A stretch of 64,000 nt of DNA from Pseudoflavitalea sp. G-6-1-2 (GTDB lineage Bacteria > Bacteroidota > Bacteroidia > Chitinophagales > Chitinophagaceae): assembly GCF_012927185.1 (NCBI RefSeq), contig NZ_JABBGB010000001.1, positions 1,798,001 to 1,862,000 on the forward strand. Reading direction: 5' to 3'. Shown one piece after another: positions 9,205-17,223 of this stretch (the first letter of the stretch is position 1; the number at the start of each line of letters is the position of its first letter). The position numbers were made by a program, and so were the translations under genes. The notes beneath the pieces were generated by a model. The model searched no databases and was not told the origin of the DNA. It worked only from the letters and a program-made list of their open reading frames with translations.

Positions 9205-10319
9205 GCGCTGATTGCTGTAACGGAAGCATAGAAATACTGCTGCACCATGTCGGATACTTCACGGGCACATCCCCATGAGAAAGTAACGCCCGCGCCTCCA
9301 TGCGCATAGTTGTGGATGAGCGGATAATTGGGATCTTTTTCCAATCGTACATTGGCATTGCGGAATGGACGAAGTCCTACACGCACCGGTTCTGTTTCAT
9401 CGATCTCAGCCTGACGCAATATGGGCATGAATTCGCAGCACCGTTCGTACATCTGTTGCACTGGCTCGTGATTGTGCAGGCCGATGTCCGTGCTCCATTC
9501 ATCTTTTTCTGCAAGACCTCCGAGTACAAGCATGTTATTGCCGCGGGGAACTATGAAGATGATGTCCTGATTGTTGCTCGATTCATCGTGCGAGATGCAG
9601 TATGCTTTGGTGATCTTCGGCATCTTCTTTCCATCATTCTTTACACGTACCAGCGCTCCGCGAAGCGGATACATGCTTTCACCCGCCAGTTCGCTGGCGC
9701 CTAGTCCGGAACAATTGACAATGAAGTCTGCATTGAACTGGTCGCGGAGTTGTTGTTCCTGCTCTGCTATCAGTCCGGTTATTTTTTGTTGCCTGATATC
9801 ACATCCTGCCAGTTTCACTTGCCGGAGCAGCCAGTGCATATACTGATCGGTATCCACCATCGGTGCGAGATGGCAATAAGCATCTTTCAGTTGAAGATGA
9901 GGATTGATCTCTTCTTCACTGATCATTGCTTTATCGTGCCGGAATCCTTTGATCTTGTCTTTCAGCTCCAGCATCTTGTGCAGATCGCGCGGGGAGTTGT
10001 TCACCGGTTGCCGGAAGAAAAACAAAACCGGACGGATATGCACGCCTGTTTCGGGGCGCTCGGCGAGATCGAAGAACTGATCGTAAGAAGTCATGCACCA
10101 GTCTTTGGATCTTGAAAGCGAGATCTGATCGTGATGATAGCCGCAAACGGCCGGAGGCCACTCCCACAACGCGCCTGCCACTACCGAAGTGAGGTTGGGA
10201 GCAAACCTGTCTGCAACGATGGTTACTCTGAAGTTCTTTTCTGCGAGGCAGAGCGCTGTGGTCAATCCGGCTACGCCGGCGCCAATTACCAAAACACCGG
10301 GTTCCTGCGTTTTTTTCAT
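9201..10319 (-). CDS. FAD-dependent D-amino-acid-oxidase-like oxidoreductase
   Basis: The N-terminal dinucleotide fold is VLVIGAGVAGLTTALCLAEK (GxGxxG, residues about 10-29). The C-terminal half holds the DAAO-family features: VGLRPFRNANVRLE (conserved substrate-side arginine), then NYAHGGAGVTFSWGCA, which closes the FAD site. The 372-residue length fits eukaryotic-type D-amino acid oxidase/D-aspartate oxidase rather than glycine oxidase, and no export signal is seen. The family oxidises D-amino acids to 2-oxo acids with release of ammonia and peroxide. The start overlaps the end of the upstream ATP-grasp gene by 4 bp, which implies translational coupling. Confidence 0.85.
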   Translation of the reverse strand: MKKTQEPGVLVIGAGVAGLTTALCLAEKNFRVTIVADRFAPNLTSVVAGALWEWPPAVCGYHHDQISLSRSKDWCMTSYDQFFDLAERPETGVHIRPVLFFFRQPVNNSPRDLHKMLELKDKIKGFRHDKAMISEEEINPHLQLKDAYCHLAPMVDTDQYMHWLLRQVKLAGCDIRQQKITGLIAEQEQQLRDQFNADFIVNCSGLGASELAGESMYPLRGALVRVKNDGKKMPKITKAYCISHDESSNNQDIIFIVPRGNNMLVLGGLAEKDEWSTDIGLHNHEPVQQMYERCCEFMPILRQAEIDETEPVRVGLRPFRNANVRLEKDPNYPLIHNYAHGGAGVTFSWGCAREVSDMVQQYFYASVTAISA

Positions 10320-11341
10320 GCTGTGTTGTTTTTGTCTTGATTGAATTGACGGGGAAGGTTGCCGGCCAATTTGAGTTGCCGGACGAACTCCTTCCAGCTC
10401 ATGAATGGAGTTCCCAGGGCATGATTCTGTTTGCTGATACGATAGATCAGCGTCCAGTGTTTATAGAGATCGCGGTAAGCGGCGAAGAAAGAAACGCGGG
10501 GATCGAAAACGTGAATGGGCAGACTGCCCGCACCATTGATCTCAAGAACATGACAGTCTTTTCCTTCGCGGAGATTTTCGATGGAGCTGGTTCGGATATC
10601 GAGCCGGCCGATATCAAAGCCTTTCACAGGCCTTGTGATGCGCTCGATGGTTGCAGCCAGTTGCGGATCTGCGATCTCATTGGCATCGATGAATTTTGTT
10701 CCTCTTCTGCGATGCGCTACAAAATCGAGTGTTACTTTTTCTCCTTTTGATGGAATATGCTGCAGGTCTGTTGTTAGTCCATATCCGTTGATGGCGGAAC
10801 CTGTCTGCAGAATCAATTGCTCAACCGTTGAAGCTCCGTCGCCGGTAACAGCAGGTAATTGCTTAATGCCAACTGAGCTGATGCCCCATTTTTTACCATC
10901 GGGATATCGATAAAAAACAATGCCCAGTTCCAACGGAAGATCGATGTATTGCTGTGCAACAGCATCCGTATCGTTGGTGCGTATCCAGTGCAGCAGCTCT
11001 TCTTCGGAATGGATCAGCTGAACACCCCATCCTTTCTCACCTCTGTCGGGTTTGAGAATGAAAGGATAGTTCAATGATGATGCGCCAATGAGTTGCAGCA
11101 CATTGTTCGCCGGAGCGCCGGCAGGAATGAATATGGTGATTGGCCTGAATGCTTCGTCGAGATCACTCAGGTGCTGAAACTTCGATTCGTTCACCATTCC
11201 GCCAGCAAGCATTGCAGGATTGCAGGCCGTAGGAAATGAGAATGATCCTGAGCGCATACTCAGGTAAATATAGTAGGGAAGTATAGGAAGGTAGAACACC
11301 CACCAACGTCTCTTAGGCGATGTGAACAGTTTCTTTAGCAC
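10316..11341 (-). CDS. ATP-grasp domain protein (carboxylate-amine ligase family)
   Basis: This 341-residue protein starts at GTG 11341. It carries an ATP-grasp fold: the nucleotide-binding lysine strand FILKPDRGEKGWGVQL (about 92-107), the middle segment GIVFYRYPDGKKWG, and the metal-binding end CHVLEINGAGSLPIHVFDP. It resembles D-Ala-D-Ala-ligase-like carboxylate-amine ligases of unknown substrate. A hydrophobic stretch near residues 13-28 may anchor it to the membrane. It overlaps the downstream oxidase gene by 4 bp, so both products may act on the same amino-acid substrate. That functional link is inference. Confidence 0.75.
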   Translation of the reverse strand: MLKKLFTSPKRRWWVFYLPILPYYIYLSMRSGSFSFPTACNPAMLAGGMVNESKFQHLSDLDEAFRPITIFIPAGAPANNVLQLIGASSLNYPFILKPDRGEKGWGVQLIHSEEELLHWIRTNDTDAVAQQYIDLPLELGIVFYRYPDGKKWGISSVGIKQLPAVTGDGASTVEQLILQTGSAINGYGLTTDLQHIPSKGEKVTLDFVAHRRRGTKFIDANEIADPQLAATIERITRPVKGFDIGRLDIRTSSIENLREGKDCHVLEINGAGSLPIHVFDPRVSFFAAYRDLYKHWTLIYRISKQNHALGTPFMSWKEFVRQLKLAGNLPRQFNQDKNNTA

Positions 11342-11499
11342 CGGAATTAATTGTTTGCTAATGGTAATGCGGAAAGGGCGGGATTACGTTTAGTGCAGGG
11401 GGATATACTAAAGATAATGAATTATTCCGTTCGGTAAAAGCTGACAGTAAAGGTTAACCGTACTGATGCCCGTTAAGGGTCAATGAGTTGGAAGTACAT

Positions 11500-11527
11500 A
11501 AAAAAAACGGCCGCAATGCTGCGGACG
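11500..11527 (-). terminator. Rho-independent terminator of the Ntn-amidase gene
   Basis: Read on the minus strand, a GC-rich hairpin (CCGCA paired with TGCGG, extended across one mismatch) is followed by eight T residues. It lies about 27 bp past the stop at 11554. Confidence 0.75.
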
Positions 11528-11553
11528 CTTAATTGTCAATCAATGATGAAATA

Positions 11554-12606
11554 TCATTCAGGCTTGCAATACACCGTTGCGAAATAGGTGCTGAGTGCAT
11601 CGATCACTTCCTGCGGCAGATCTATCTGTTTTTTACTTCCTTCGGCTGATATTTTAATTACTGCTCTGTTATGTTCCATTGTAAGTGGACGGAATTTTCC
11701 CGCCAGATTTCCTTCTCCTTCATCGATGCTGATGTAGTTGGATTTGTTGCTGCAGTTGAAGTTTAGATCGGCAAACGAAATGCTTCTTCTTTTCTTATTG
11801 TCCTTTGTGAAAAATTCAATTCTTCTGTTGGTGATATCGTATGCGATGCTCCAAACGGTATAGTCACCCTGTGAAATTTCATTCATGATCTTGAACGCTT
11901 CGTCTACCGGACTTGTTTTGCTGTTAACATCCTGCTGATATTTTGAAACCATCGAACAGGCTTTGTTGAAACGAAGCTGTGAGTTGCTTTTCGTGGCGAG
12001 AATATCTTTAGCTGATTTGAAATTATTTTGTGCAGATTGATAGGTGTTGTTGGTGAGTACAGGTACCGGCAATTGTTTTCCTCTGTGCACAATCATTTTA
12101 CCATTGATGAATTCGATGGTTGCTGCATCACCTGTTGCATCTGCGATCAAAAAATGATTGGTGGATGGAGATTTGCGGCTGATGCGGAGCAGCTTCTCCG
12201 ACGCAAGCACTTCTGCAACGGTAGCGGAGTTGTCGAGCTGGTATTGTATCCACTGTACCTGATTGATGGCCGGGCGATCGTCGTCTGCTTCGTACACTGT
12301 TCCATCCAATGCCATCAGGTCTATCACCAGTCCTTTTTCATTCATGCCTCCGTACGGAAATTCTTTGCCAAACTGATTGAAAGTAAGGCTGCCATATTTT
12401 GAGGTCCAGGTGATGTTTTTCTCTTCGTACACCATGGAGCTTTTAGTAAGTCCCGAAGGATTGATCAGAACAATGCCGTTACCGGTCGACCAGTCGTAGT
12501 TTCTTCCGAAAACCAGGTGCCCGTTTTTGTTGATCAGAAAGGTGGAGCACGCGAAAGATTGCGCTGCGGCAAGTATAATTAAGAAGAGTAGTATTGGCTT
12601 TTTCAT
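11554..12606 (-). CDS. Exported linear-amide C-N hydrolase (choloylglycine hydrolase/penicillin acylase family)
   Basis: The 350-residue protein has a signal peptide ending at Ala19, immediately followed by Cys20 (SFA-CSTFL). In this Ntn-hydrolase family the N-terminal Cys becomes the catalytic nucleophile after cleavage, so signal removal would itself expose the active site. Other family features are FGRNYDWSTGNG (conserved Arg and Asp of the substrate pocket), NEKGLVIDLM and a conserved Asn in LTNNTYQS. Likely substrates are N-acyl amides (bile salts, penicillin V or acyl-homoserine lactones), but the substrate cannot be assigned here. Confidence 0.85.
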   Translation of the reverse strand: MKKPILLFLIILAAAQSFACSTFLINKNGHLVFGRNYDWSTGNGIVLINPSGLTKSSMVYEEKNITWTSKYGSLTFNQFGKEFPYGGMNEKGLVIDLMALDGTVYEADDDRPAINQVQWIQYQLDNSATVAEVLASEKLLRISRKSPSTNHFLIADATGDAATIEFINGKMIVHRGKQLPVPVLTNNTYQSAQNNFKSAKDILATKSNSQLRFNKACSMVSKYQQDVNSKTSPVDEAFKIMNEISQGDYTVWSIAYDITNRRIEFFTKDNKKRRSISFADLNFNCSNKSNYISIDEGEGNLAGKFRPLTMEHNRAVIKISAEGSKKQIDLPQEVIDALSTYFATVYCKPE

Positions 12607-12699
12607 AAAGTGAAATTAGCCGGAAACACTGCAATGTACAAGCGGGCTGCGGCTAATTTGCGGGTAAAACCGGTGAATGCAGGAAATGGGGCGGTGAAA

Positions 12700-12742
12700 C
12701 AGATTCGTACCCACCAGACAGTTGCAGGTGGGTACGAATCTG
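12700..12742 (-). terminator. Strong hairpin after the small membrane protein genes
   Basis: A perfect 16-bp stem (12700-12715 paired with 12727-12742, core GATTCGTACCCACC) closes an 11-nt loop. On the minus strand it lies 6 bp past the stop at 12749, so it probably ends that transcript. The T-run after it is short (TTTC), so termination could be weak or the element could have another role. Confidence 0.6.
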
Positions 12743-12748
12743 CTTTGA

Positions 12749-13171
12749 TTATGCAAGGGGTGAAAAATCTGATGGAGCAGATTTTTCAAGATTGGGTAAT
12801 TGCGGAACATTCTTTCTGCGGGATGCTTTTCTGCCGCGGAAGAAGAAGTACAGATTAAAGAAAAGCATCAGGCCAAGGTAGATGCTGAATCCGCCGATCT
12901 TGGGGCTAAGCGCTTCGATCATGGTGAGATTATCATTGATTGGTTGATGGATCTCCAGAATGTATAAGCCGAAACCAAGGTTCAGTAAATAGAAACCTGT
13001 TTTGAACAGTGTGTTGGTGGCATGGGCAATGTCTACTTTGTTATGGAAGATTTCGAGCATAAAGACACGGCCGTTTCTGAACAGGGTGCGGGCCACATAC
13101 CAGGTAAGGAGAATCACTACAGGAAGATAAATGTAATAGCCAAGAAGCGTGAAGTTGAATGTGGGGTTCAT
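12749..13171 (-). CDS. Small integral membrane protein, paralogue of its upstream neighbour
   Basis: The 140-residue protein has about four predicted membrane spans and a basic C-terminal tail (RGRKASRRKN). I do not recognise a named family. It aligns with the adjacent upstream protein: TGFYLLNLGFGLYIL here matches TGYYLLNLGYVALTL there, and LFRNGRVFMLEIF matches VFYRNGLIYVLDLL. The pair therefore looks like a tandem duplication. The genes are 4 bp apart and clearly cotranscribed. Confidence 0.7.
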   Translation of the reverse strand: MNPTFNFTLLGYYIYLPVVILLTWYVARTLFRNGRVFMLEIFHNKVDIAHATNTLFKTGFYLLNLGFGLYILEIHQPINDNLTMIEALSPKIGGFSIYLGLMLFFNLYFFFRGRKASRRKNVPQLPNLEKSAPSDFSPLA

Positions 13172-13175
13172 ATGT

Positions 13176-13529
13176 TTAGTTTTTATGGTTGAGCGAATGT
13201 TTATGTCTGCTTATCAGAAAAATTACCGTCATGTTTGCGAAGTGGATAGCAGCCAGCAACAGCATTATTCTTCCCGTTCGGGTGCAGATCTCTTCGATGA
13301 TGGCAGCGAAGCTGCCGGGCCTCCATTCAGACAGGGTGAGCGCAACATAACCGAGGTTCAACAAATAATATCCGGTGAGCAGCATGCGGTTGATATATGC
13401 AGCGAGCTGTTGGTTGCCATCGAGCAGATCGAGTACATAGATGAGTCCGTTGCGGTAAAAGACCTGGCCTGCGTGTACAGTAATGAAGTAGGTAATGAGC
13501 AGGTAAAGGATGTAGGCGAATAAGTTCAT
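13176..13529 (-). CDS. Small integral membrane protein, tandem paralogue
   Basis: The 117-residue, four-helix membrane protein is the paralogue of the gene at 12749-13171. I chose ATG 13529 over the in-frame GTG at 13556 because MNLFAYILYL aligns with the start of the paralogue. The shared core is R-N-G plus TG(Y/F)YLLNLG(Y/F). The function is unknown. Homologous small membrane proteins are common in Chitinophagaceae. Confidence 0.68.
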   Translation of the reverse strand: MNLFAYILYLLITYFITVHAGQVFYRNGLIYVLDLLDGNQQLAAYINRMLLTGYYLLNLGYVALTLSEWRPGSFAAIIEEICTRTGRIMLLLAAIHFANMTVIFLISRHKHSLNHKN

Positions 13530-13836
13530 GGTGCAGAGTTTTACTGCTGGTTTCACTTCCCTGATTTCACACTGTAAAGTTTATTGTTAATATTGAAATT
13601 TCAAAATATTCTGAAAGATAAATTTTAAATAAAGGGAGGAAACATTTCATCGGCCTTACCTGTGCATCCGGAAGTCTGATACCATAGACCGGGAGGGTGG
13701 GTCCGAAATGCTGCGATCTCTGTGTTGCGCAGTTCAACGGCATATGTTGCAATTCGTCGGTCTGCGGCGATCATTGGAGCAGCAGCGTGCTAATTTGGTG
13801 TTGTTATCAATCATTAATCAACCAAACCTGTTCCAC

Positions 13837-14352
13837 ATGCACGCCATCAGTAAACTGGAAGAAAAGAAGATCAGGGTACAGTTATCCCTGAACGAAGAAG
13901 AGCTTGGCAGACTCAGCGTAATGCTGCCACACTGCATCATGCAGAAGGAAATCATCGGAGATGATGAAGAGATCACTCCGCGCATATCGCTGGTAAAAAG
14001 CAATTTCCGCGCACTGAAGAACCGGTTCCTGCTGAGAAAAGGAAAAGAGCTGGTATCGGTTCATTGCAATGAGATCGCTTATTTCTATTCAAAGAACAAA
14101 CTGAGTTATCTGAAAACTTTCAACGGCAGAAGTTTTCTGGTACGGATGAGTCTCGAAGAGATCGAGGAATGCCTTTCGCCCGAACAATTCTTCCGCGCAA
14201 GCCGTCAGGTAATTACCTGTCACGATGCAGTGCAGAAAGTATTGCTCTGGTTCAACGGCAACCTGAAAGTGGAGCTAGCTCCCAAGGAGATCGATCATGT
14301 GATCGTGAGCAGATTGAAAGCCAATCATTTCAGGGAATGGATGGGAGAATGA
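13837..14352 (+). CDS. Stand-alone LytTR DNA-binding domain protein
   Basis: The C-terminal 100 residues of this 172-residue protein form a LytTR domain (FLLRKGKELVSVHCNEIAYFY, then the family signature EQFFRASRQVITCHDAV). There is no receiver domain. The N-terminus is short and charged. ATG 13837 was chosen because the residues upstream of it in the same frame look non-coding. LytTR proteins bind DNA through a beta-fold. It lies 61 bp upstream of a full LytTR response regulator. Confidence 0.85.
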   Translation: MHAISKLEEKKIRVQLSLNEEELGRLSVMLPHCIMQKEIIGDDEEITPRISLVKSNFRALKNRFLLRKGKELVSVHCNEIAYFYSKNKLSYLKTFNGRSFLVRMSLEEIEECLSPEQFFRASRQVITCHDAVQKVLLWFNGNLKVELAPKEIDHVIVSRLKANHFREWMGE

Positions 14353-14413
14353 GTTATCAACCCATGCAAACAAGTATATTGCAGGCAGGGAATCAAAGCA
14401 TCAAAGCGCGGAT

Positions 14414-15154
14414 ATGTCCATAAAAAAAATAATCATAGCTGATGATGAAGCAGCGGCAAGAACCATTCTGCTTCAGTATCTCGCAGACTTTGCGGAGCTG
14501 GAAATTGTTGCTCAATGCCAGGATGGGATCGAGGCTGTAGCTGCCATCGACCGGCTGGAGCCGGATATCGTTTTTCTCGATATCCAGATGCCAGGCCTCA
14601 GCGGCTTTCAGGTATTGCGGCAGATTGTGCATGTACCGCAGATCATCTTCACAACCGCCTATGATCAGTATGCACTGAAAGCTTTCGATTCGAATGCAAT
14701 CGACTATCTGCTCAAACCTTACACGAGAGAAAGATTCAATCAGGCAGTATCGAAACTGCTTACACGGCAAGGAAATGATCTGGCGAAGATCACGGCGCTG
14801 ACAGATGCCATCAATCAACCCGGACAAACTTTTCCGGAGCGTATCCTTTTGGAAAACGGCAACAAAATGATCAGTCTTGCAGTACAGGATATTGCCTGGC
14901 TGGCAGCCGAAAAAGACTATACCCGCGTACATACCCTTCAGAAGAATTTTCTCAGCAACTACGGCATCGGCATACTCGAACAGCGATTGAACCCCGCTGT
15001 TTTCATTCGTGTTCACCGCTCGCATATCGTGAACGTAAATCATATCAGGGAAGTGTACAAAGAGAACAGCGATGCCTATCTGGTGCTCAGCAACGATGTG
15101 AGCCTTAAAGTAAGCAGAGGTTATATCGATAACCTGAAAAAACTCATGTATTAG
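14414..15154 (+). CDS. LytTR-family response regulator
   Basis: A receiver domain at residues 1-120 shows the acidic pair D10/D11, phospho-acceptor D56 (VFLDIQMPG), T80/T81 and K101 (LLKPYT). A LytTR DNA-binding domain follows at about 140-246 (DIAWLAAEKDYTRVHT and FIRVHRSHIVNVNHI). All key receiver residues are present, so it should be phosphorylated by a LytS/YehU-type histidine kinase. No such kinase gene is in the window, so the cognate kinase is elsewhere. Confidence 0.93.
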   Translation: MSIKKIIIADDEAAARTILLQYLADFAELEIVAQCQDGIEAVAAIDRLEPDIVFLDIQMPGLSGFQVLRQIVHVPQIIFTTAYDQYALKAFDSNAIDYLLKPYTRERFNQAVSKLLTRQGNDLAKITALTDAINQPGQTFPERILLENGNKMISLAVQDIAWLAAEKDYTRVHTLQKNFLSNYGIGILEQRLNPAVFIRVHRSHIVNVNHIREVYKENSDAYLVLSNDVSLKVSRGYIDNLKKLMY

Positions 15155-15203
15155 ATTTTGATACTGTTGCAGCTGTATCCCGGAATATTGCTAACTTGGT
15201 TGT

Positions 15204-15725
15204 ATGGAGCAACAGCAGGCAATAGACATGATCAGGCATGCATCGCTTAACAGCACTCAAGCCCGCACCTGGGCTGATCTTGGAAGCGGAAGCGGTGTGT
15301 TTACGCAGGCGCTCGCCGCCATTCTTACCCCTGGCAGTAAAATCATTGCCATCGATGATAATGCAGCAGCGCTCCGCCAGATCAGATCGGGCGATGCAGT
15401 GAACATCTCTACACTTGCTGCTGATTTTACCAAACCATTGTCGTTGCCTCCACTCGATGGTGTGCTGATGGCAAACTCTCTCCACTATGTGCAGGATAAA
15501 ATTTCCTTCCTCGAACTGCTGAAAACCTATCTGCATCCATCCGGACAAATTCTGCTGGTAGAATATGATTTGAAAAAAGGCAATCAGTGGGTGCCTTATC
15601 CGCTTCCATTTGATGAAGCGAAGAAATTGTTTACCAATGCGGGTTTTCCTCACATTGAAAAAATCAATGAACGCCCTTCTGTTTACAATAATTCCATGAT
15701 GTACAGTTGCATCTGCAGTGCCTGA
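15204..15725 (+). CDS. Class I SAM-dependent methyltransferase
   Basis: The 173-residue protein has motif I (WADLGSGSGVFTQALA, about 24-39), an acidic residue ending strand 2 (IIAIDDNAAAL) and the motif IV region (LDGVLMANSLHYV). This is a minimal Rossmann-fold methyltransferase with no extra substrate domain. The substrate is unknown. It lies between the LytTR regulators and the convergent cardiolipin synthase gene. Confidence 0.8.
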   Translation: MEQQQAIDMIRHASLNSTQARTWADLGSGSGVFTQALAAILTPGSKIIAIDDNAAALRQIRSGDAVNISTLAADFTKPLSLPPLDGVLMANSLHYVQDKISFLELLKTYLHPSGQILLVEYDLKKGNQWVPYPLPFDEAKKLFTNAGFPHIEKINERPSVYNNSMMYSCICSA

Positions 15726-15736
15726 TCGGATGATGA

Positions 15737-17191
15737 TCAGAGCAGCGGCGAAAGCAGTCTTGCTATCTTTTCCATGAGCTGCCTGAAAGTGCTTCGCTGC
15801 AGCCATTCTTCGAGAATAACTTCTTCTGATTCTTTGAGGTCTTCGTGAAATACCTCCGTCATTTTTTCTCCGAATGCCTGATCGTAGAGAATGGTGTTGA
15901 GTTCGAAGTTGAGATCGAAGCTTCTGAAATCGATATTGGCTGAACCTACCATACTGAGCGTATCGTCGATCACGATTGTTTTGGCATGCACGAATCCTTT
16001 CTGATACAAAAAGATGCGAACGCCACATTCTAGCAATGGTTCAAAATAAGACTGGGTGGCAGCATTCACGGTTTTGGAATCGGAGATGCCGGGCACCAGC
16101 AGGCGTACATCGCAACCACTGAGCGCTGCTTTTTTGATGGCATCATAAATGCTGTTGTTGGGGATGAAGTATGGTGTAGTGATGTATACTTTTTTCTGCG
16201 CATTGGCTATTGCCGAGAAGTAGCTGAGCATAATGTCTGCTCTCGGATAATCGGGACCGCTTACAGCGATCTGCGTAAGTGTGGTGAAGTCGTGGCGGCG
16301 GATCGGAACCGGAAAAATATCGCGGTTGGGAATGAGATTCTGATCGGAGCAGAAGTTCCAGTCGGCCAGAAAATGATATTGCAGATTGAGTACGGCCGGG
16401 CCTTCGATCATTACGTGAGAGTCCCGCCAGTAGAGCTTTTCAGGATCATTTCCATTGATGTATTTGTCGCTCACATTGATTCCCCCGGTGAAGCCGGTTT
16501 GTCCGTCGATGATGATCACTTTGCGGTGATTTCGGTAATTGAGACGGCTGGCAAGAAAAACAAAATAGATCTTGTAAAAAGGATAGATCTCCACACCTGC
16601 ACTTTCCAGTTCGCGCACCCATCTTTTTTTCAGTCCGTTGCTGCCGAAGTCGTCGTAAATGAAACGCACTTTCACGCCTTCCTGCGCCTTGCGCATGAGC
16701 ATGCTTTTGATCTGATTGCCGATCTCATCATTATCGTAAATGTAGTACTGGATATGGATGGAATGTTTTGCCGCTTCCAATGCTTTGAGCACTTCGGGGA
16801 ATTTGTTCTCTCCGTTGAGAAGCAGTTTTACATGATTGAGTGAAAGAAAGGAGAGGGAGTCTCTGATCAGCAGTTTAGCGAGGCCTGCGAAACTGCCTAC
16901 ATCGTCGTGATGCTGTTGCAACAGGCGGAGCGCATTCTCATCGATATCTTTCCTAAGGGCCTGCAACAGGTATTCGTCGGTGATGAGTTTTTTGTTGTAG
17001 ATCTTTCGTTTCCGATAGTTTACTCCCAGTGAAAAATAAACAATGCTGCCGGCAACGGGCAGCATGATTGTCAATAAGAGATACCCCAATGCTTTACTCA
17101 CATTCACGGTATCGAAGATGATACGGATCATGGTAAAGATCATCAGGGCGTATACGCATACAATTAGGATGACCTCGGTAACAGGACTCAT
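15737..17191 (-). CDS. cls: Cardiolipin synthase (phospholipase D superfamily)
   Basis: The 484-residue protein has two N-terminal membrane spans (about 6-28 and 36-58) followed by two PLD domains. Each has an HxK(x)4D motif: NHRKVIIIDGQTGFTGG (about 225-241) and VHAKTIVIDDTLSMVGSAN (about 405-423). The length and layout are those of bacterial ClsA/ClsB-type enzymes, which condense two phosphatidylglycerols into cardiolipin at the inner membrane. It is 32 bp downstream of the porP/sprF-like gene and may share its transcript. Confidence 0.93.
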   Translation of the reverse strand: MSPVTEVILIVCVYALMIFTMIRIIFDTVNVSKALGYLLLTIMLPVAGSIVYFSLGVNYRKRKIYNKKLITDEYLLQALRKDIDENALRLLQQHHDDVGSFAGLAKLLIRDSLSFLSLNHVKLLLNGENKFPEVLKALEAAKHSIHIQYYIYDNDEIGNQIKSMLMRKAQEGVKVRFIYDDFGSNGLKKRWVRELESAGVEIYPFYKIYFVFLASRLNYRNHRKVIIIDGQTGFTGGINVSDKYINGNDPEKLYWRDSHVMIEGPAVLNLQYHFLADWNFCSDQNLIPNRDIFPVPIRRHDFTTLTQIAVSGPDYPRADIMLSYFSAIANAQKKVYITTPYFIPNNSIYDAIKKAALSGCDVRLLVPGISDSKTVNAATQSYFEPLLECGVRIFLYQKGFVHAKTIVIDDTLSMVGSANIDFRSFDLNFELNTILYDQAFGEKMTEVFHEDLKESEEVILEEWLQRSTFRQLMEKIARLLSPLL

Positions 17192-17223
17192 ATTTGATTG
17201 TTTCGGTGCGGCCGGACCTGGGG

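Noticed and set aside
13593-13604. 12-bp palindrome TTGAAATTTCAA between the small membrane genes and the LytTR gene
   Set aside because: It lies in an AT-rich region where short palindromes are expected by chance, and LytTR sites are usually direct repeats.
14393-15043. 217-codon open frame antisense to the LytTR response regulator
   Set aside because: It is a mirror of a well-conserved gene with complete receiver and LytTR domains; the antisense frame has no recognisable motif.
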